Source: Adiantum capillus-veneris | Taxonomy: Eukaryota > Streptophyta > Polypodiopsida > Polypodiales > Pteridaceae | Reading direction: 5' to 3' | Assembly (NCBI GenBank): GCA_014529385.2 | Contig: CM043958.1 | Span: 122,602,817 to 122,666,816, forward strand | Length of the DNA: 64,000 nt | Translations under genes and position numbers: made by a program | The notes under the pieces: generated by a model | The model's input: only the letters and a program-made list of their open reading frames with translations | Told to the model about the DNA's origin: nothing | Databases searched by the model: none | Shown here: in pieces, positions 1-12,300 of the stretch | Position numbering within the stretch: the first letter of the stretch is position 1 | Layout: the number at the start of each line of letters is the position of its first letter

Positions 1-3000
1 TTATGAAGCGTTGTTCAATCTAAAGATGGCAGAGAATGGTTCAGTTGCAGAACACCTAAATGACTTTAACACAAACTTAAGTCAACTTCGATCAGTGAAA
101 ATCAATTTCGATGACGAAGTGCGAGCTCCTTATAACTATCATCTCTACCGGATAGTTGGGACAGCCTTGTGATGGCTGTAAGTAATTCTATCTCTGGCAC
201 AAAATACTCTTAAGCTTGATGATGTTGTGGGTGTTCTTCTAAGCGAGGAAATGCGAAGGAGAAAGCACAGGAGAATCATCAAGTGCTGCACTATCAGTGG
301 AAACAAGAGGAAGGCCTAAGGAGAGGTTCAGAAACCAAAAGGGTCGTGATCGCTCAAGACGGAGCAAATCACGAACAAAGTCAGTTCTTGAATGTTGGAA
401 CTGCGGCAAGAAGGGCCACGTCAAGAAGGATTGCTGGTCCAAGAAGAAGAAGGAGACAGAGTCTCAAGACAACAAGCCAACATCGGAGGCCAATGTGGCA
501 GGTAAAGTAGAGCAAGATGCTCTAATTCTTCATTAGACAATGTGTCTAATTCCTGGATAGTAGATTCCGGGGCTTCATTCCATGCGACACCACACAAGCA
601 ACATTTCCAAGACTACACTAAAGGTAATTTTGGGTATGTATCTTGGGAGATGATGAAGCTTGTGAGATTGTCGGCAAAGGTACAGTTTCTATCAAAACTG
701 CTAACGGAAATGAATGGAAGCTTAAAAGATGTTAGGCATGTTCCTTCTCTTTCGCAAAAATTTGATCTCTACAGGACAATTGGACGATGAAGGTCACAAC
801 ATTGCATTCGGAAACAAACGGTGGAAGATCTCAAAGGGATCTTTGGTGGTTGCCAAGGGTGAAAAAGTCAGTACACTTTACTTAGTGTGCTGTTAGCACG
901 CAACCTTCAGCTTGTGCAGCAACTACAGAAGTTGACAGTGCGGTGTGGCACTACCGACTTGGGCATATGAGTGCCAAAGGAATGCAAATCCTTCAAACAA
1001 AGAAGCTTCTACCAGGTTTGAAAGAAGTGGACTTAGAGTTCTGTGAAGATTGTGTTTATGGTAAACAAAAGAGGGTAAAATTTCAAAAATCAGGAAATGA
1101 AAGAAAAAATAAAAAACTTGAGTTGGTTCATTCTGATGTTTGGGGTCCTGCAAGTACACATCACTTGGTGGCTCATTGTACTATGTAACATTCATAGACG
1201 ATGCGACTAGAAAAACATGGGTTTATGTCATGAAGAATAAATCCGATGTATTTTCCATATTTCAAAGGTGGAAAGCCTTTGTGGAGAATGAAACAGGTAC
1301 CAAGGTTAAATGCCTCAGATCCGACAATGGAGGCGAATATTGCACCAAGCTTTTGAAAGCTTTTGTGCTAGCAATGGATTCGGAGGCAAAGGACAACCCC
1401 AAGGACACCTCAACAAAATGGGATTTCGGAAAGGATGAACAGGACATCATGGAACGAGCACGAAGCATGCGGCTACATGCAGGCCTACGCTTGAGCTTTG
1501 GGCAGAAGCTGTAAGTACGTCTGTGTACTTAATCAATCGGTCACCCTCAACGGCATTGGATGGGGAGTTCCAGAAGAGGCATGGACAGGTAAACGGTGAA
1601 TTAGCATTTCTCAAAGTGTTTGGGTGTGAGGGCTTTCATGCACATAGATAGAAGCCTAAGATCAAAGTTAGATGCAAAGTCCAAAAAGGGTTTTCTTCAT
1701 TGGATATGGAGAAGGAGACTTTGGGTATCGCCTATGGAATCCTGAAGATGGTAAAATCTTAAGGAGTAGGGATGTAATTTTTAACGAACAAAATATGTAC
1801 AAAGATTACTTGGAAAGAAAACAAACAAAAGAAACAGGTGATGAGTACATGGCTTGAGGACGGTGAAGACTCAAGGACTGCAAACGGTGACAATGTGCAA
1901 CAACATCAACCAAATGAGGAGCCTCAACCTATTCCCCGAAGATCTACAAGAGCAAGTAGACCTCCAGAAAGGTTTGTTCCCTTCCTTCAACCATCTCTTG
2001 ATCTCAGATTCTGGAGAGCGGACGAATCATATGAAGAAGCTATGCAACATGAATCCAAAGAAGAATGGACGAAGAGCATGCAAGTGGAGATGGACTCACT
2101 ACATCAGAACCAAACATGGGAGTTGGTTGAGTTGCCTAAAGGTAAGCGGGGCACTTCAAAACAAATGGGTGTACAAGATAAAGGAAGAAGAAGGTGGGAA
2201 GAAAAGGTACAATCTAGGCTTGTGGTAAAAGGTTTTTCTCAAAAGAAAGTAATGACTTCAATGAAATATTTTCTCCTGTTGTAAAAATGAACTCAATTAG
2301 GCTTGTCTTAAGCCTTGTGGCTGCTCATGATCTAAATCTCGAGCAAATGGATGTAAATACGGCATTCCCTCACGGTGACTTAGAGGAGGAAATCTACATG
2401 CTTCACCAAAGGGGTATGAAGTAAAAGGTAAGGAGAAAATGGTTTGCAGATTAAAGAAGAGTTGTATGGTTTAAAGCAAGCATCAAGACAATGGTACTTG
2501 AAGTTTGATCGATGGAATGTTGGATCATGGATTCACAAGATGCAACTCGGATCACTGCGTCTACACGAAGAATTTGGGAGATGGGAAATTCATCATCCTA
2601 ATGTTGTATGTTGATGACATGTTGATTGCAAGTGCTAACATGCAGGACATCAAAGACCTAAAAGAGGAGCTGTCCAAATCTTTTTCAATGAAAGATTTAG
2701 GTGCTGCAAAGAGGATACTTGGTATGAAAATATCAAGGGACAGGACGAAGAAAACAATAAAGCATCTCAAGAAGATTACATCAAGAAGGTACTAGAAAGG
2801 TTTGCAATGCAAAATGCAAAACCAGTTTCTACACCTTTGGCTGGTCATTTTAAACTAACGAGGATATGTGTCCAAAGACACAAGAGGAGATAGCCTATAT
2901 GTCTAAAGTTCCATATGCTGCAGCGGTAGGTTCTCTAATGTATGCTATGGTCTGGACAAGGCTAGACATTGCACATGCAGTGGGAGTTGTGAGTAGGTTC

Positions 3001-3565
3001 ATGGACAACCCAGGTAAAGAGCATTGGCAAGCTGTGAAGTGGATACTTAGGTATCTAAAAGGGACAACAACAAATGCTTTGTATTTTGGAGGAACTGATA
3101 TTTTTCTAGAAGGGTATGCTGATGCAGATATGGCAGGTGACAAAGATACTCGAAGGAGCACTACTGGCTATGTGTTCACGGTTGGAGGCACAGCAGTAAG
3201 CTGGGCTCAAGCTGCAGAAAGTGGTTTCACTTTCTACCACGGAAGCAGAGTATGTAGCAATGACGGAGGCAAGCAAAGAAATTCTGTGGCTTCACAGATT
3301 CTTAGAAGAGCTTGGATTCAAACAAGACAATTGTGTCTTATACAGTGAAAGCCAAAGCGCTATCCATCTTGCGAAGAACTCAGCCTTTCATTCAAGGACA
3401 AAGCACATTGAGGTGAGATATCACTTCATACGCACTCTTTTGGAAGAGGGACAACTAAAGCTAGGAAAGGTGCATACAAGTGAAAATCCTGCAGACATGT
3501 TTACAAAGGTGGTCAACAAGGAGAAGTTGAGCTTTTGCTCATCTTCAATCGGCATTCAAAGATAA
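1..3565 (+). pseudogene. Copia gag-pol, copy 1, frame broken by many small indels (5' end outside window)
   Basis: Base 1 corresponds to about position 9670 of the intact third copy, so only the first part of gag is missing. All domains remain in order: rest of Gag, CCHC knuckle (about 390-430), protease DSGAS (about 565), pre-integrase and integrase (about 940-1520), reverse transcriptase with YVDD (about 2610) and RNase H (about 3110-3500), ending at a TAA at 3563-3565. The differences from the third copy are almost all one- or two-base insertions or losses, for example a lost C near base 10 and an extra A in the run near 205. Substitutions are rare. That pattern is unlike normal ageing and may be a consensus error. 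As written, it cannot encode a full polyprotein. Confidence 0.92.
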
Positions 3566-3615
3566 AAAGCCAGAATGAAAGAAGAGTCACAGGTTTGGTT
3601 TGGAGATCAGTCTCC

Positions 3616-3626
3616 AAGTGGGAGAT
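3616..3626 (+). other. Polypurine tract of copy 1
   Basis: AAGTGGGAGAT lies directly before the LTR start TGTTAAG. It is the expected plus-strand primer of reverse transcription and is identical before the other two LTRs. Confidence 0.8.
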
Positions 3627-4439
3627 TGTTAAGTATGGAGCCTGATTTACCCTTGTAATTTTTGTGGTAAAAGCGACAATTGTAAGGCCACTATGAGGAG
3701 AAGCCATTGTGCGTGAAGGAAAATCACTCACCGAAACAAAATTTTCACGGACAAGAATCAGGGGCAATTTAAAGGCCTTGGGGCGGAGGCCCCCGAGACT
3801 TTTTTTTTGGCGGAATATTCCTTTTCGCGGAATATTATGGCCGGACGGCGGTCGGAAAGTGGTCGGAAAACAACCGGTCGGTTGGCGGTGGCGGTAGTCA
3901 ATGGCCAATGGCCGGTGGTCGGAAGTCAATGGCCGTGGCGGTGGTCGGAAGTCAATGGCCGGTGGCGGTGGCCGAATTCAAATGGCGGTGGCCGAATTCA
4001 AAAGCGGAGTGTTCTCAAGGGCGGCACACATGGGCGGATTGGAGAGGTCCGATTTGGACTTATTCGCACAAGGGCGGCTACACATGGCTGTCTCTCATAA
4101 GAGAGGGCAGCCCTTTTGGCCTATAAAAGGAGGCCATTTCTACACACATTATATGTGTGAAGTGATGCAACAAGGTGAGTGTGAGGTGGTGAGAGTGAAG
4201 CAAGGCGGGAGCTCCATTAAGGGTATAATCCCTTTGTAAATTACTTCTTGTTTTGAAGTACTAAGCCATTGAGTGGCTGTTTTCGTGGACGTAGCCCACA
4301 TTGGGTGAACCACGTATATCGTGTGTACTCTCTCTCTCTCTCTCTCTCTCTCTACTCTATAATCTCGTGTATGTAAATCTGTTCTCTCCATTAAGTAATC
4401 TACTCAATTATCTATTTAGCTACGTCTTATTTCCTAACA
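3627..4439 (+). repeat. Copia LTR 1 (813 bp)
   Basis: It starts TGTTAAGTATGG and ends TTCCTAACA. It has a GC-rich stretch of GGTCGGAAGTCAATGGCC-type repeats (about 3840-3990), a TATAAAAG box and a CT tract near the 3' end. It is 24-26 bp shorter than the other two LTRs, mostly through single-base losses in G, C and A runs. Confidence 0.95.
4122..4129 (+). promoter_or_regulatory. TATA box of LTR 1
   Basis: TATAAAAG sits within GGCCTATAAAAGGAGGCC, about 310 bp before the LTR end. It is conserved in all five LTRs of this family in the window, so it is the likely core promoter for the downstream copy. Confidence 0.75.
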
Positions 4440-4441
4440 AC

Positions 4442-4453
4442 TGGTATCAGAGC
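4442..4453 (+). other. Primer binding site of copy 2 (initiator Met-tRNA type)
   Basis: TGGTATCAGAGC starts two bases after the LTR end. It matches the usual plant copia primer site complementary to the 3' end of methionine initiator tRNA. Confidence 0.88.
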
Positions 4454-4511
4454 AAGGTTTGCTCGTAGCTAAATTATCTCAAGGAAAGGATTCCTTGAAT
4501 TGAGTGGAGTT

Positions 4512-7500
4512 ATGGCGGAGGAGGGGAAGCTCAAGATTGAGAAGTTCAACGGCAAAAACTACCAACATTGGAAGATGCAGATTGAAGACTATCTCTACCA
4601 GAAGGACCTCTATTTGCCACTAGGCGGTCTTGCGAAGAAGCCCGCAACAATGGCAGATGAAGCATGGATTGTCCTTGATCGAAAGGCACTAGGAACAATC
4701 CGGTTTAGCTTGGCGTCAACGGTGGCCTTCAATGTTCGGAGATGAAGACCACGGAGGACTTGATGAAGTCACTTGACGACTTCTACGAGAAACCATCGGC
4801 ATCCAATAAGGTATTTCTTATGAAGCGCTTGTTCAATCTAAAGATGGCAGAGAATGGTTCAGTTGCAGAACACCTAAATGACTTTAACACAAAACTTAAG
4901 TCAACTTCGATCAGTGAAAATCAATTTCGATGACGAAGTGCGAGCTCTCCTTATACTATCATCTCTACCGGATAGTGGGGGACAGCCTTGTGATGGCTGT
5001 AAGTAATTCTATCTCTGGCACAAATACTCTTAAGCTTGATGATGTTTGTGGGGTTCTTCTAAGCGAGGAAATGCGAAGGAGAAGCACAGAGAATCATCAA
5101 GTGCTGCACTATCAGTGGAAACAAGAGGAAGGCCTAAGGAGAGGTTCAGAAACCAAAGGGTCGTGATCGCTCAAGACGGAGCAAATCACGAACAAAGTCA
5201 GTTCTTGAATGTTGGAACTGCGGCAAGAAGGGCCACGTCAAGAAGGATTGCTGGTCCAAGAAGAAGAAGGAGACAGAGTCTCAAGACAACAAGCCAACAT
5301 CGGAGGCCAATGTGGCAGGTAAAGTAGAGCAAGATGCTCTAATTCTCTCATTAGGACAATGTGTCTAATTCCTGGATAGTAGATTCCGGGGCTTCATTCC
5401 ATGCGACACCACACAAGCAACATTTCCCAAGACTACACTAAAGGTAATTTTGGGTATGTATACTTGGGAGATGATGAAGCTTGTGAGATTGTCGGCAAAG
5501 GTACAGTTTCTATCAAAACTGCTAACGGAAATGAATGGAAGCTTAAAGATGTTAGGCATGTTCCTTCTCTTCGCAAAAATTTGATCTCTAAGGAACAATT
5601 GGACGATGAAGGTCACAACATTGCATTCGGAAACAAACGGTGGAAGATCTCAAAGGGATCTTTGGTGGTTGCCAAGGGTGAAAAAGTCAGTACACTTTAC
5701 TTGTGTGCTGTTAGCACGCAACCTTCAGCTTGTGCAGCAACTACAGAAGTTGACAGTGCGGTGTGGCACTACCGACTTGGGCATATGAGTGCCAAAGGAA
5801 TGCAAATCCTTCAAACAAAGAAGCTTCTACCAGGTTTGAAAGAAGTGGACTTAGAGTTCTGTGAAGATTGTGTTTATGGTAAACAAAAGAGGGTAAAATT
5901 TCAAAAATCAGGAAATGAAAGAAAAAATAAAAAACTTGAGTTGGTTCATTCTGATGTTTGGGGTCCTGCAAGTACACCATCACTTGGTGGCTCATTGTAC
6001 TATGTAACATTCATAGACGATGCGACTAGAAAAACATGGGTTTATGTCATGAAGAATAAATCCGATGTATTTTCCATATTTCAAAGGTGGAAAGCCTTTG
6101 TGGAGAATGAAACAGGTACCAAGGTTAAATGCCTCAGATCCGACAATGGAGGCGAATATTGCAGCCAAGCTTTTGAAAGCTTTTGTGCTAGCAATGGCAT
6201 TCGGAGGCAAAGGACAACCCCAAGGACACCTCAACAAAATGGGATTTCGGAAAGGATGAACAGGACAATCATGGAACGAGCACGAAGCATGCGGCTACAT
6301 GCAGGCCTACCGCTTGAGCTTTGGGCAGAAGCTAAGTTTGTACGTCTGTGTACTTAATCAATCGGTCACCCTCAACGGCATTGGATGGGGGGAGTTCCAG
6401 AAGAGGCATAGGACAGGTAAACGTTGAATTATGCATTTCTCAAAGTGTTTGGGTGTGAGGCTTTCATGCACATAGATAGAAGCCTAAGATCAAAGTTAGA
6501 TGCAAAGTCCAAAAAGTGTTTCTTCATTGGATATGGAGAAGGAGACTTTGGGTATCGCCTATGGAATCCTGAAGATGGTAAAATCTTAAGGAGTAGGGAT
6601 GTAATTTTTTAACGAACAAAATTGTACAAAGATTACTTGGAAAGAAAACAAACAAAAGAAACAGGTGATGAGTACATGGGCTTGAGGACGGTGAAGACTC
6701 AAGGACTGCAAACGGTGACAATGTGCAACAACATCAACCAAATGAGGAGCCTCAACCTATTCCCCGAAGATCTACAAGAGCAAGTAGACCTCCAGAAAGG
6801 TTTGTTCCTTCCTTCAACCATCTCTTGATCTCAGATTCTGGAGAGCCGGAATCATATGAAGAAGCTATGCAACATGAATCCAAAGAAGAATGGACGAAGA
6901 GCATGCAAGTGGAGATGGACTCACTACATCAGAACCAAACATGGGAGTTGGTTGAGTTGCCTAAAGGTAAGCGGGCACTTCAAAACAAATGGTTGTACAA
7001 GATAAAGGAAGAAGAAGGTGGGAAGAAAAGGTACAAGTCTAGGCTTGTGGAAAGTTTTTTCTCAAAAGAAAGGTATTGACTTCATGAAAAATTATTTTCT
7101 CCTGTTGTAAAAATGAACTCAATTAGGCTTGTCTTAAGCCTTGTGGCTGCTCATGATCTAAATCTCGAGCAAATGGATGTAAATACGGCATTCCTCACGG
7201 TGACTTAGAGGAGGAAATCTACATGCTTCAACAAAGGGGTATGAAGTAAAAGGTAAGGAGAAAATGGTTTGCAGATTAAAGAAGAGCTTGTATGGTTTAA
7301 AGCAAGCATCAAGACAATGGTACTTGAAGTTTGATCGATGGATGTTGGATCATGGATTCACAAGATGCAACTCGGATCACTGCGTCTACACGAAGAATTT
7401 GGGAGATGGGAAATTCATCATCCTAATGTTGTATGTTGATGACATGTTGATTGCAAGTGCTAACATGCAGGACATCAAAGACCTAAAAGAGGAGCTGTCC

Positions 7501-8393
7501 AAATCTTTTTCAATGAAAGATTTAGGTGCTGCAAAGAGGATACTGGTATGAAAAATATCAAGGGACAGGACGAAGAAAACAATAAAGCTATCTCAAGAAG
7601 ATTACATCAAGAAGGTACTAGAAAGGTTTGCAATGCAAAATGCAAAACCAGTTTCTACACCTTTGGCTGGTCATTTTAAACTAACGAAGGATATGTGTCC
7701 AAAGACACAAGAGGAGATAGCCTATATGTCTAAAGTTCCATATGCTGCAGCGGTAGGTTCTCTAATGTATGCTATGGTCTGGACAAGGCTAGACATTGCA
7801 CATGCAGTGGGAGTTGTGAGTAGGTTCATGGACAACCCAGGTAAAGAGCATTGGCAAGCTGTGAAGTGGATACTTAGGTATCTAAAAGGGACAACAACAA
7901 ATGCTTTGTATTTTGGAGGAACTGATATTTTTCTAGAAGGGTATGCTGATGCAGATATGGCAGGTGACAAAGATACTCGAAGGAGCACTACTGGCTATGT
8001 GTTCACGGTTGGAGGCACAGCAGTAAGCTGGGCTTCAAAGCTGCAGAAAGTGGTTTCACTTTCTACCACGGAAGCAGAGTATGTAGCAATGACGGAGGCA
8101 AGCAAAGAAATTCTGTGGCTTCACAGATTCTTAGAAGAGCTTGGATTCAAACAAGACAATTGTGTCTTATACAGTGATAGCCAAAGCGCTATCCATCTTG
8201 CGAAGAACTCAGCCTTTCATTCAAGGACAAAGCACATTGAGGTGAGATATCACTCATACGCACTCTTTTGGAAGAGGGACAACTAAAGCTAGGAAAGGTG
8301 CATACAAGTGAAAATCCTGCAGACATGTTTACAAAGGTGGTCAACAAGGAGAAGTTGAGCTTTTGCTCATCTTCAATCGGCATTCAAAGATAA
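4512..8393 (+). pseudogene. Copia gag-pol, copy 2, frame broken by many small indels
   Basis: The ATG at 4512 is in frame with the expected Gag start (MAEEGKLKIEKF). The same domain order as the third copy follows: Gag, CCHC knuckle (about 5214-5255), protease, integrase (about 5940-6350, with a 318-codon open piece at 5401-6357), reverse transcriptase with YVDD near 7434 and RNase H (about 7940-8260). It ends at TAA 8391-8393. Frame breaks come from single-base indels, for example an extra T in GATGTTTGTGG near 5044 and a lost T near 8252. Substitutions against the third copy are very few. This is either a recent copy damaged only by indels or a poorly polished stretch of assembly. Confidence 0.93.
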
Positions 8394-8442
8394 AAAGCCA
8401 GAATGGAAAGCAGTCACAGGTTTGGTTTGGAGATCAGTCTCC

Positions 8443-8453
8443 AAGTGGGAGAT
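8443..8453 (+). other. Polypurine tract of copy 2
   Basis: AAGTGGGAGAT directly precedes the LTR at 8454. Confidence 0.8.
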
Positions 8454-9290
8454 TGTTAAGTATGGAGCCTGATTTACCCTTGTAATTTTTTGTGGTAAAA
8501 GCGCACATTTGTAAGGCCCCCACTATGAGGAGAAGCCATTGTGCGTGAAGGAAAATCACTCACCGGAAACCAAAATTTTCACGGACAAGAATCAGGGGCA
8601 ACTTTAAAGGCCTTGGGGGCGGAGGCCCCCGAGACTTTTTTTTGGCCGGAATATTCCTTTTCGCCGGAATATTATGGCCGGACGGCGGTCGGAAAGTGGT
8701 CGGAAAACAACCGGTCGGTTGGCCGGTGGCCGGTAGTCAATGGCCAATGGCCGGTGGTCGGAAGTCAATGGCCAGTGGCGGTGGTCGGAAGTCAATGGCC
8801 GGTGGCCGGTGGCCGAATTCAATGGCCGGTGGCCGAATTCAAAAGCGGACTTGTCTTCTCAAGGGCGGCCACACATGGGCGGATTGGAGGGTCCGATTTG
8901 GACTTATTCGCACAAGGGCGGCTACACATGGCTGTCTCTCATAAGAGAGGGCAGCCCTTTTGGCCTATAAAAGGAGGCCATTTCTACACACATTATATAG
9001 TGTGAAGTTGATGCAACAAGGTGAGTGTGAGGTGGTGAGAGTGAAGCAAGGCGGGAGCTCCATTAAGGGTATAATCCCTTTGTAAACTACTTCTTGTTTT
9101 GAAGTACTAAAGCCATTGAGTGGCTGCTTTTCCCGTGGACGTAGCCCACATTGGGTGAACCACGTATATCGTGTGTACTCTCTCTCTCTCTCTCTCTCTC
9201 TCTACTCTATAATCTCGTGTATGTAAATCTGTTTCTCTCCATTAAGTAATCTACTCAATTATCTATTTAGCTACGTCTTATTTCCTAACA
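8454..9290 (+). repeat. Copia LTR 2 (837 bp), shared by copies 2 and 3
   Basis: It starts TGTTAAG and ends CCTAACA. It differs from LTR 3 mainly in the GGCC-rich repeat block (about 8700-8850), and at about 9086 (AAACTAC against AAATTAC) and 9126. It is the 3' LTR of copy 2 and the promoter-bearing 5' LTR of copy 3. Confidence 0.96.
8966..8973 (+). promoter_or_regulatory. TATA box of LTR 2
   Basis: TATAAAAG lies in the same GGCCTATAAAAGGAGGCC context as in LTR 1. It is the likely promoter for the open third copy. Confidence 0.75.
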
Positions 9291-9292
9291 AC

Positions 9293-9304
9293 TGGTATCA
9301 GAGC
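9293..9304 (+). other. Primer binding site of copy 3
   Basis: TGGTATCAGAGC, two bases after the LTR end; Met-tRNA type. Confidence 0.88.
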
Positions 9305-9350
9305 AAGGTTTGCTCGTAGCTAAATTATCTCAAGGAAAGGATTCCTTGAA

Positions 9351-12300
9351 TTGAGTGGGAGTTATGGCGGAGGAGGGAAGCTCAAGATTGAGAAGTTCAA
9401 CGGCAAAAACTACCAACATTGGAAGATGCAGATTGAAGACTATCTCTACCAGAAGGACCTCTATTTGCCACTAGGCGGTCTTGCGAAGAAGCCCGCAACA
9501 ATGGCAGATGAAGCATGGATTGTCCTTGATCGAAAGGCACTAGGAACAATCCGGTTAAGCTTGGCGTCAACGGTGGCCTTCAATGTTTCGGAGATGAAGA
9601 CCACGGAGGACTTGATGAAGTCACTTGACGACTTCTACGAGAAACCATCGGCATCCAATAAGGTATTTCTTATGAAGCGCTTGTTCAATCTAAAGATGGC
9701 AGAGAATGGTTCAGTTGCAGAACACCTAAATGACTTTAACACAAACTTAAGTCAACTTCGATCAGTGAAAATCAATTTCGATGACGAAGTGCGAGCTCTC
9801 CTTATACTATCATCTCTACCGGATAGTTGGGACAGCCTTGTGATGGCTGTAAGTAATTCTATCTCTGGCACAAATACTCTTAAGCTTGATGATGTTGTGG
9901 GTGTTCTTCTAAGCGAGGAAATGCGAAGGAGAAGCACAGGAGAATCATCAAGTGCTGCACTATCAGTGGAAACAAGAGGAAGGCCTAAGGAGAGGTTCAG
10001 AAACCAAAAGGGTCGTGATCGCTCAAGACGGAGCAAATCACGAACAAAGTCAGTTCTTGAATGTTGGAACTGCGGCAAGAAGGGCCACGTCAAGAAGGAT
10101 TGCTGGTCCAAGAAGAAGAAGGAGACAGAGTCTCAAGACAACAAGCCAACATCGGAGGCCAATGTGGCAGGTAAAGTAGAGCAAGATGCTCTAATTCTCT
10201 CATTAGACAATGTGTCTAATTCCTGGATAGTAGATTCCGGGGCTTCATTCCATGCGACACCACACAAGCAACATTTCCAAGACTACACTAAAGGTAATTT
10301 TGGGTATGTATACTTGGGAGATGATGAAGCTTGTGAGATTGTCGGCAAAGGTACAGTTTCTATCAAAACTGCTAACGGAAATGAATGGAAGCTTAAAGAT
10401 GTTAGGCATGTTCCTTCTCTTCGCAAAAATTTGATCTCTACAGGACAATTGGACGATGAAGGTCACAACATTGCATTCGGAAACAAACGGTGGAAGATCT
10501 CAAAGGGATCTTTGGTGGTTGCCAAGGGTGAAAAAGTCAGTACACTTTACTTGTGTGCTGTTAGCACGCAACCTTCAGCTTGTGCAGCAACTACAGAAGT
10601 TGACAGTGCGGTGTGGCACTACCGACTTGGGCATATGAGTGCCAAAGGAATGCAAATCCTTCAAACAAAGAAGCTTCTACCAGGTTTGAAAGAAGTGGAC
10701 TTAGAGTTCTGTGAAGATTGTGTTTATGGTAAACAAAAGAGGGTAAAATTTCAAAAATCAGGAAATGAAAGAAAAAATAAAAAACTTGAGTTGGTTCATT
10801 CTGATGTTTGGGGTCCTGCAAGTACACCATCACTTGGTGGCTCATTGTACTATGTAACATTCATAGACGATGCGACTAGAAAAACATGGGTTTATGTCAT
10901 GAAGAATAAATCCGATGTATTTTCCATATTTCAAAGGTGGAAAGCCTTTGTGGAGAATGAAACAGGTACCAAGGTTAAATGCCTCAGATCCGACAATGGA
11001 GGCGAATATTGCAGCCAAGCTTTTGAAAGCTTTTGTGCTAGCAATGGCATTCGGAGGCAAAGGACAACCCCAAGGACACCTCAACAAAATGGGATTTCGG
11101 AAAGGATGAACAGGACAATCATGGAACGAGCACGAAGCATGCGGCTACATGCAGGCCTACCGCTTGAGCTTTGGGCAGAAGCTGTAAGTACGTCTGTGTA
11201 CTTAATCAATCGGTCACCCTCAACGGCATTGGATGGGGGAGTTCCAGAAGAGGCATGGACAGGTAAACCGGTGAATTATGCATTTCTCAAAGTGTTTGGG
11301 TGTGAGGCTTTCATGCACATAGATAGAAGCCTAAGATCAAAGTTAGATGCAAAGTCCAAAAAGTGTTTCTTCATTGGATATGGAGAAGGAGACTTTGGGT
11401 ATCGCCTATGGAATCCTGAAGATGGTAAAATCTTAAGGAGTAGGGATGTAATTTTTAACGAACAAAATATGTACAAAGATTACTTGGAAAGAAAACAAAC
11501 AAAAGAAACAGGTGATGAGTACATGGAGCTTGAGGACGGTGAAGACTCAAGGACTGCAAACGGTGACAATGTGCAACAACATCAACCAAATGAGGAGCCT
11601 CAACCTATTCCCCGAAGATCTACAAGAGCAAGTAGACCTCCAGAAAGGTTTGTTCCTTCCTTCAACCATCTCTTGATCTCAGATTCTGGAGAGCCGGAAT
11701 CATATGAAGAAGCTATGCAACATGAATCCAAAGAAGAATGGACGAAGAGCATGCAAGTGGAGATGGACTCACTACATCAGAACCAAACATGGGAGTTGGT
11801 TGAGTTGCCTAAAGGTAAGCGGGCACTTCAAAACAAATGGGTGTACAAGATAAAGGAAGAAGAAGGTGGGAAGAAAAGGTACAAGTCTAGGCTTGTGGTA
11901 AAAGGTTTTTCTCAAAAGAAAGGTATTGACTTCAATGAAATATTTTCTCCTGTTGTAAAAATGAACTCAATTAGGCTTGTCTTAAGCCTTGTGGCTGCTC
12001 ATGATCTAAATCTCGAGCAAATGGATGTAAATACGGCATTCCCTCACGGTGACTTAGAGGAGGAAATCTACATGCTTCAACCAAAGGGGTATGAAGTAAA
12101 AGGTAAGGAGAAAATGGTTTGCAGATTAAAGAAGAGCTTGTATGGTTTAAAGCAAGCATCAAGACAATGGTACTTGAAGTTTGATCGATGGATGTTGGAT
12201 CATGGATTCACAAGATGCAACTCGGATCACTGCGTCTACACGAAGAATTTGGGAGATGGGAAATTCATCATCCTAATGTTGTATGTTGATGACATGTTGA

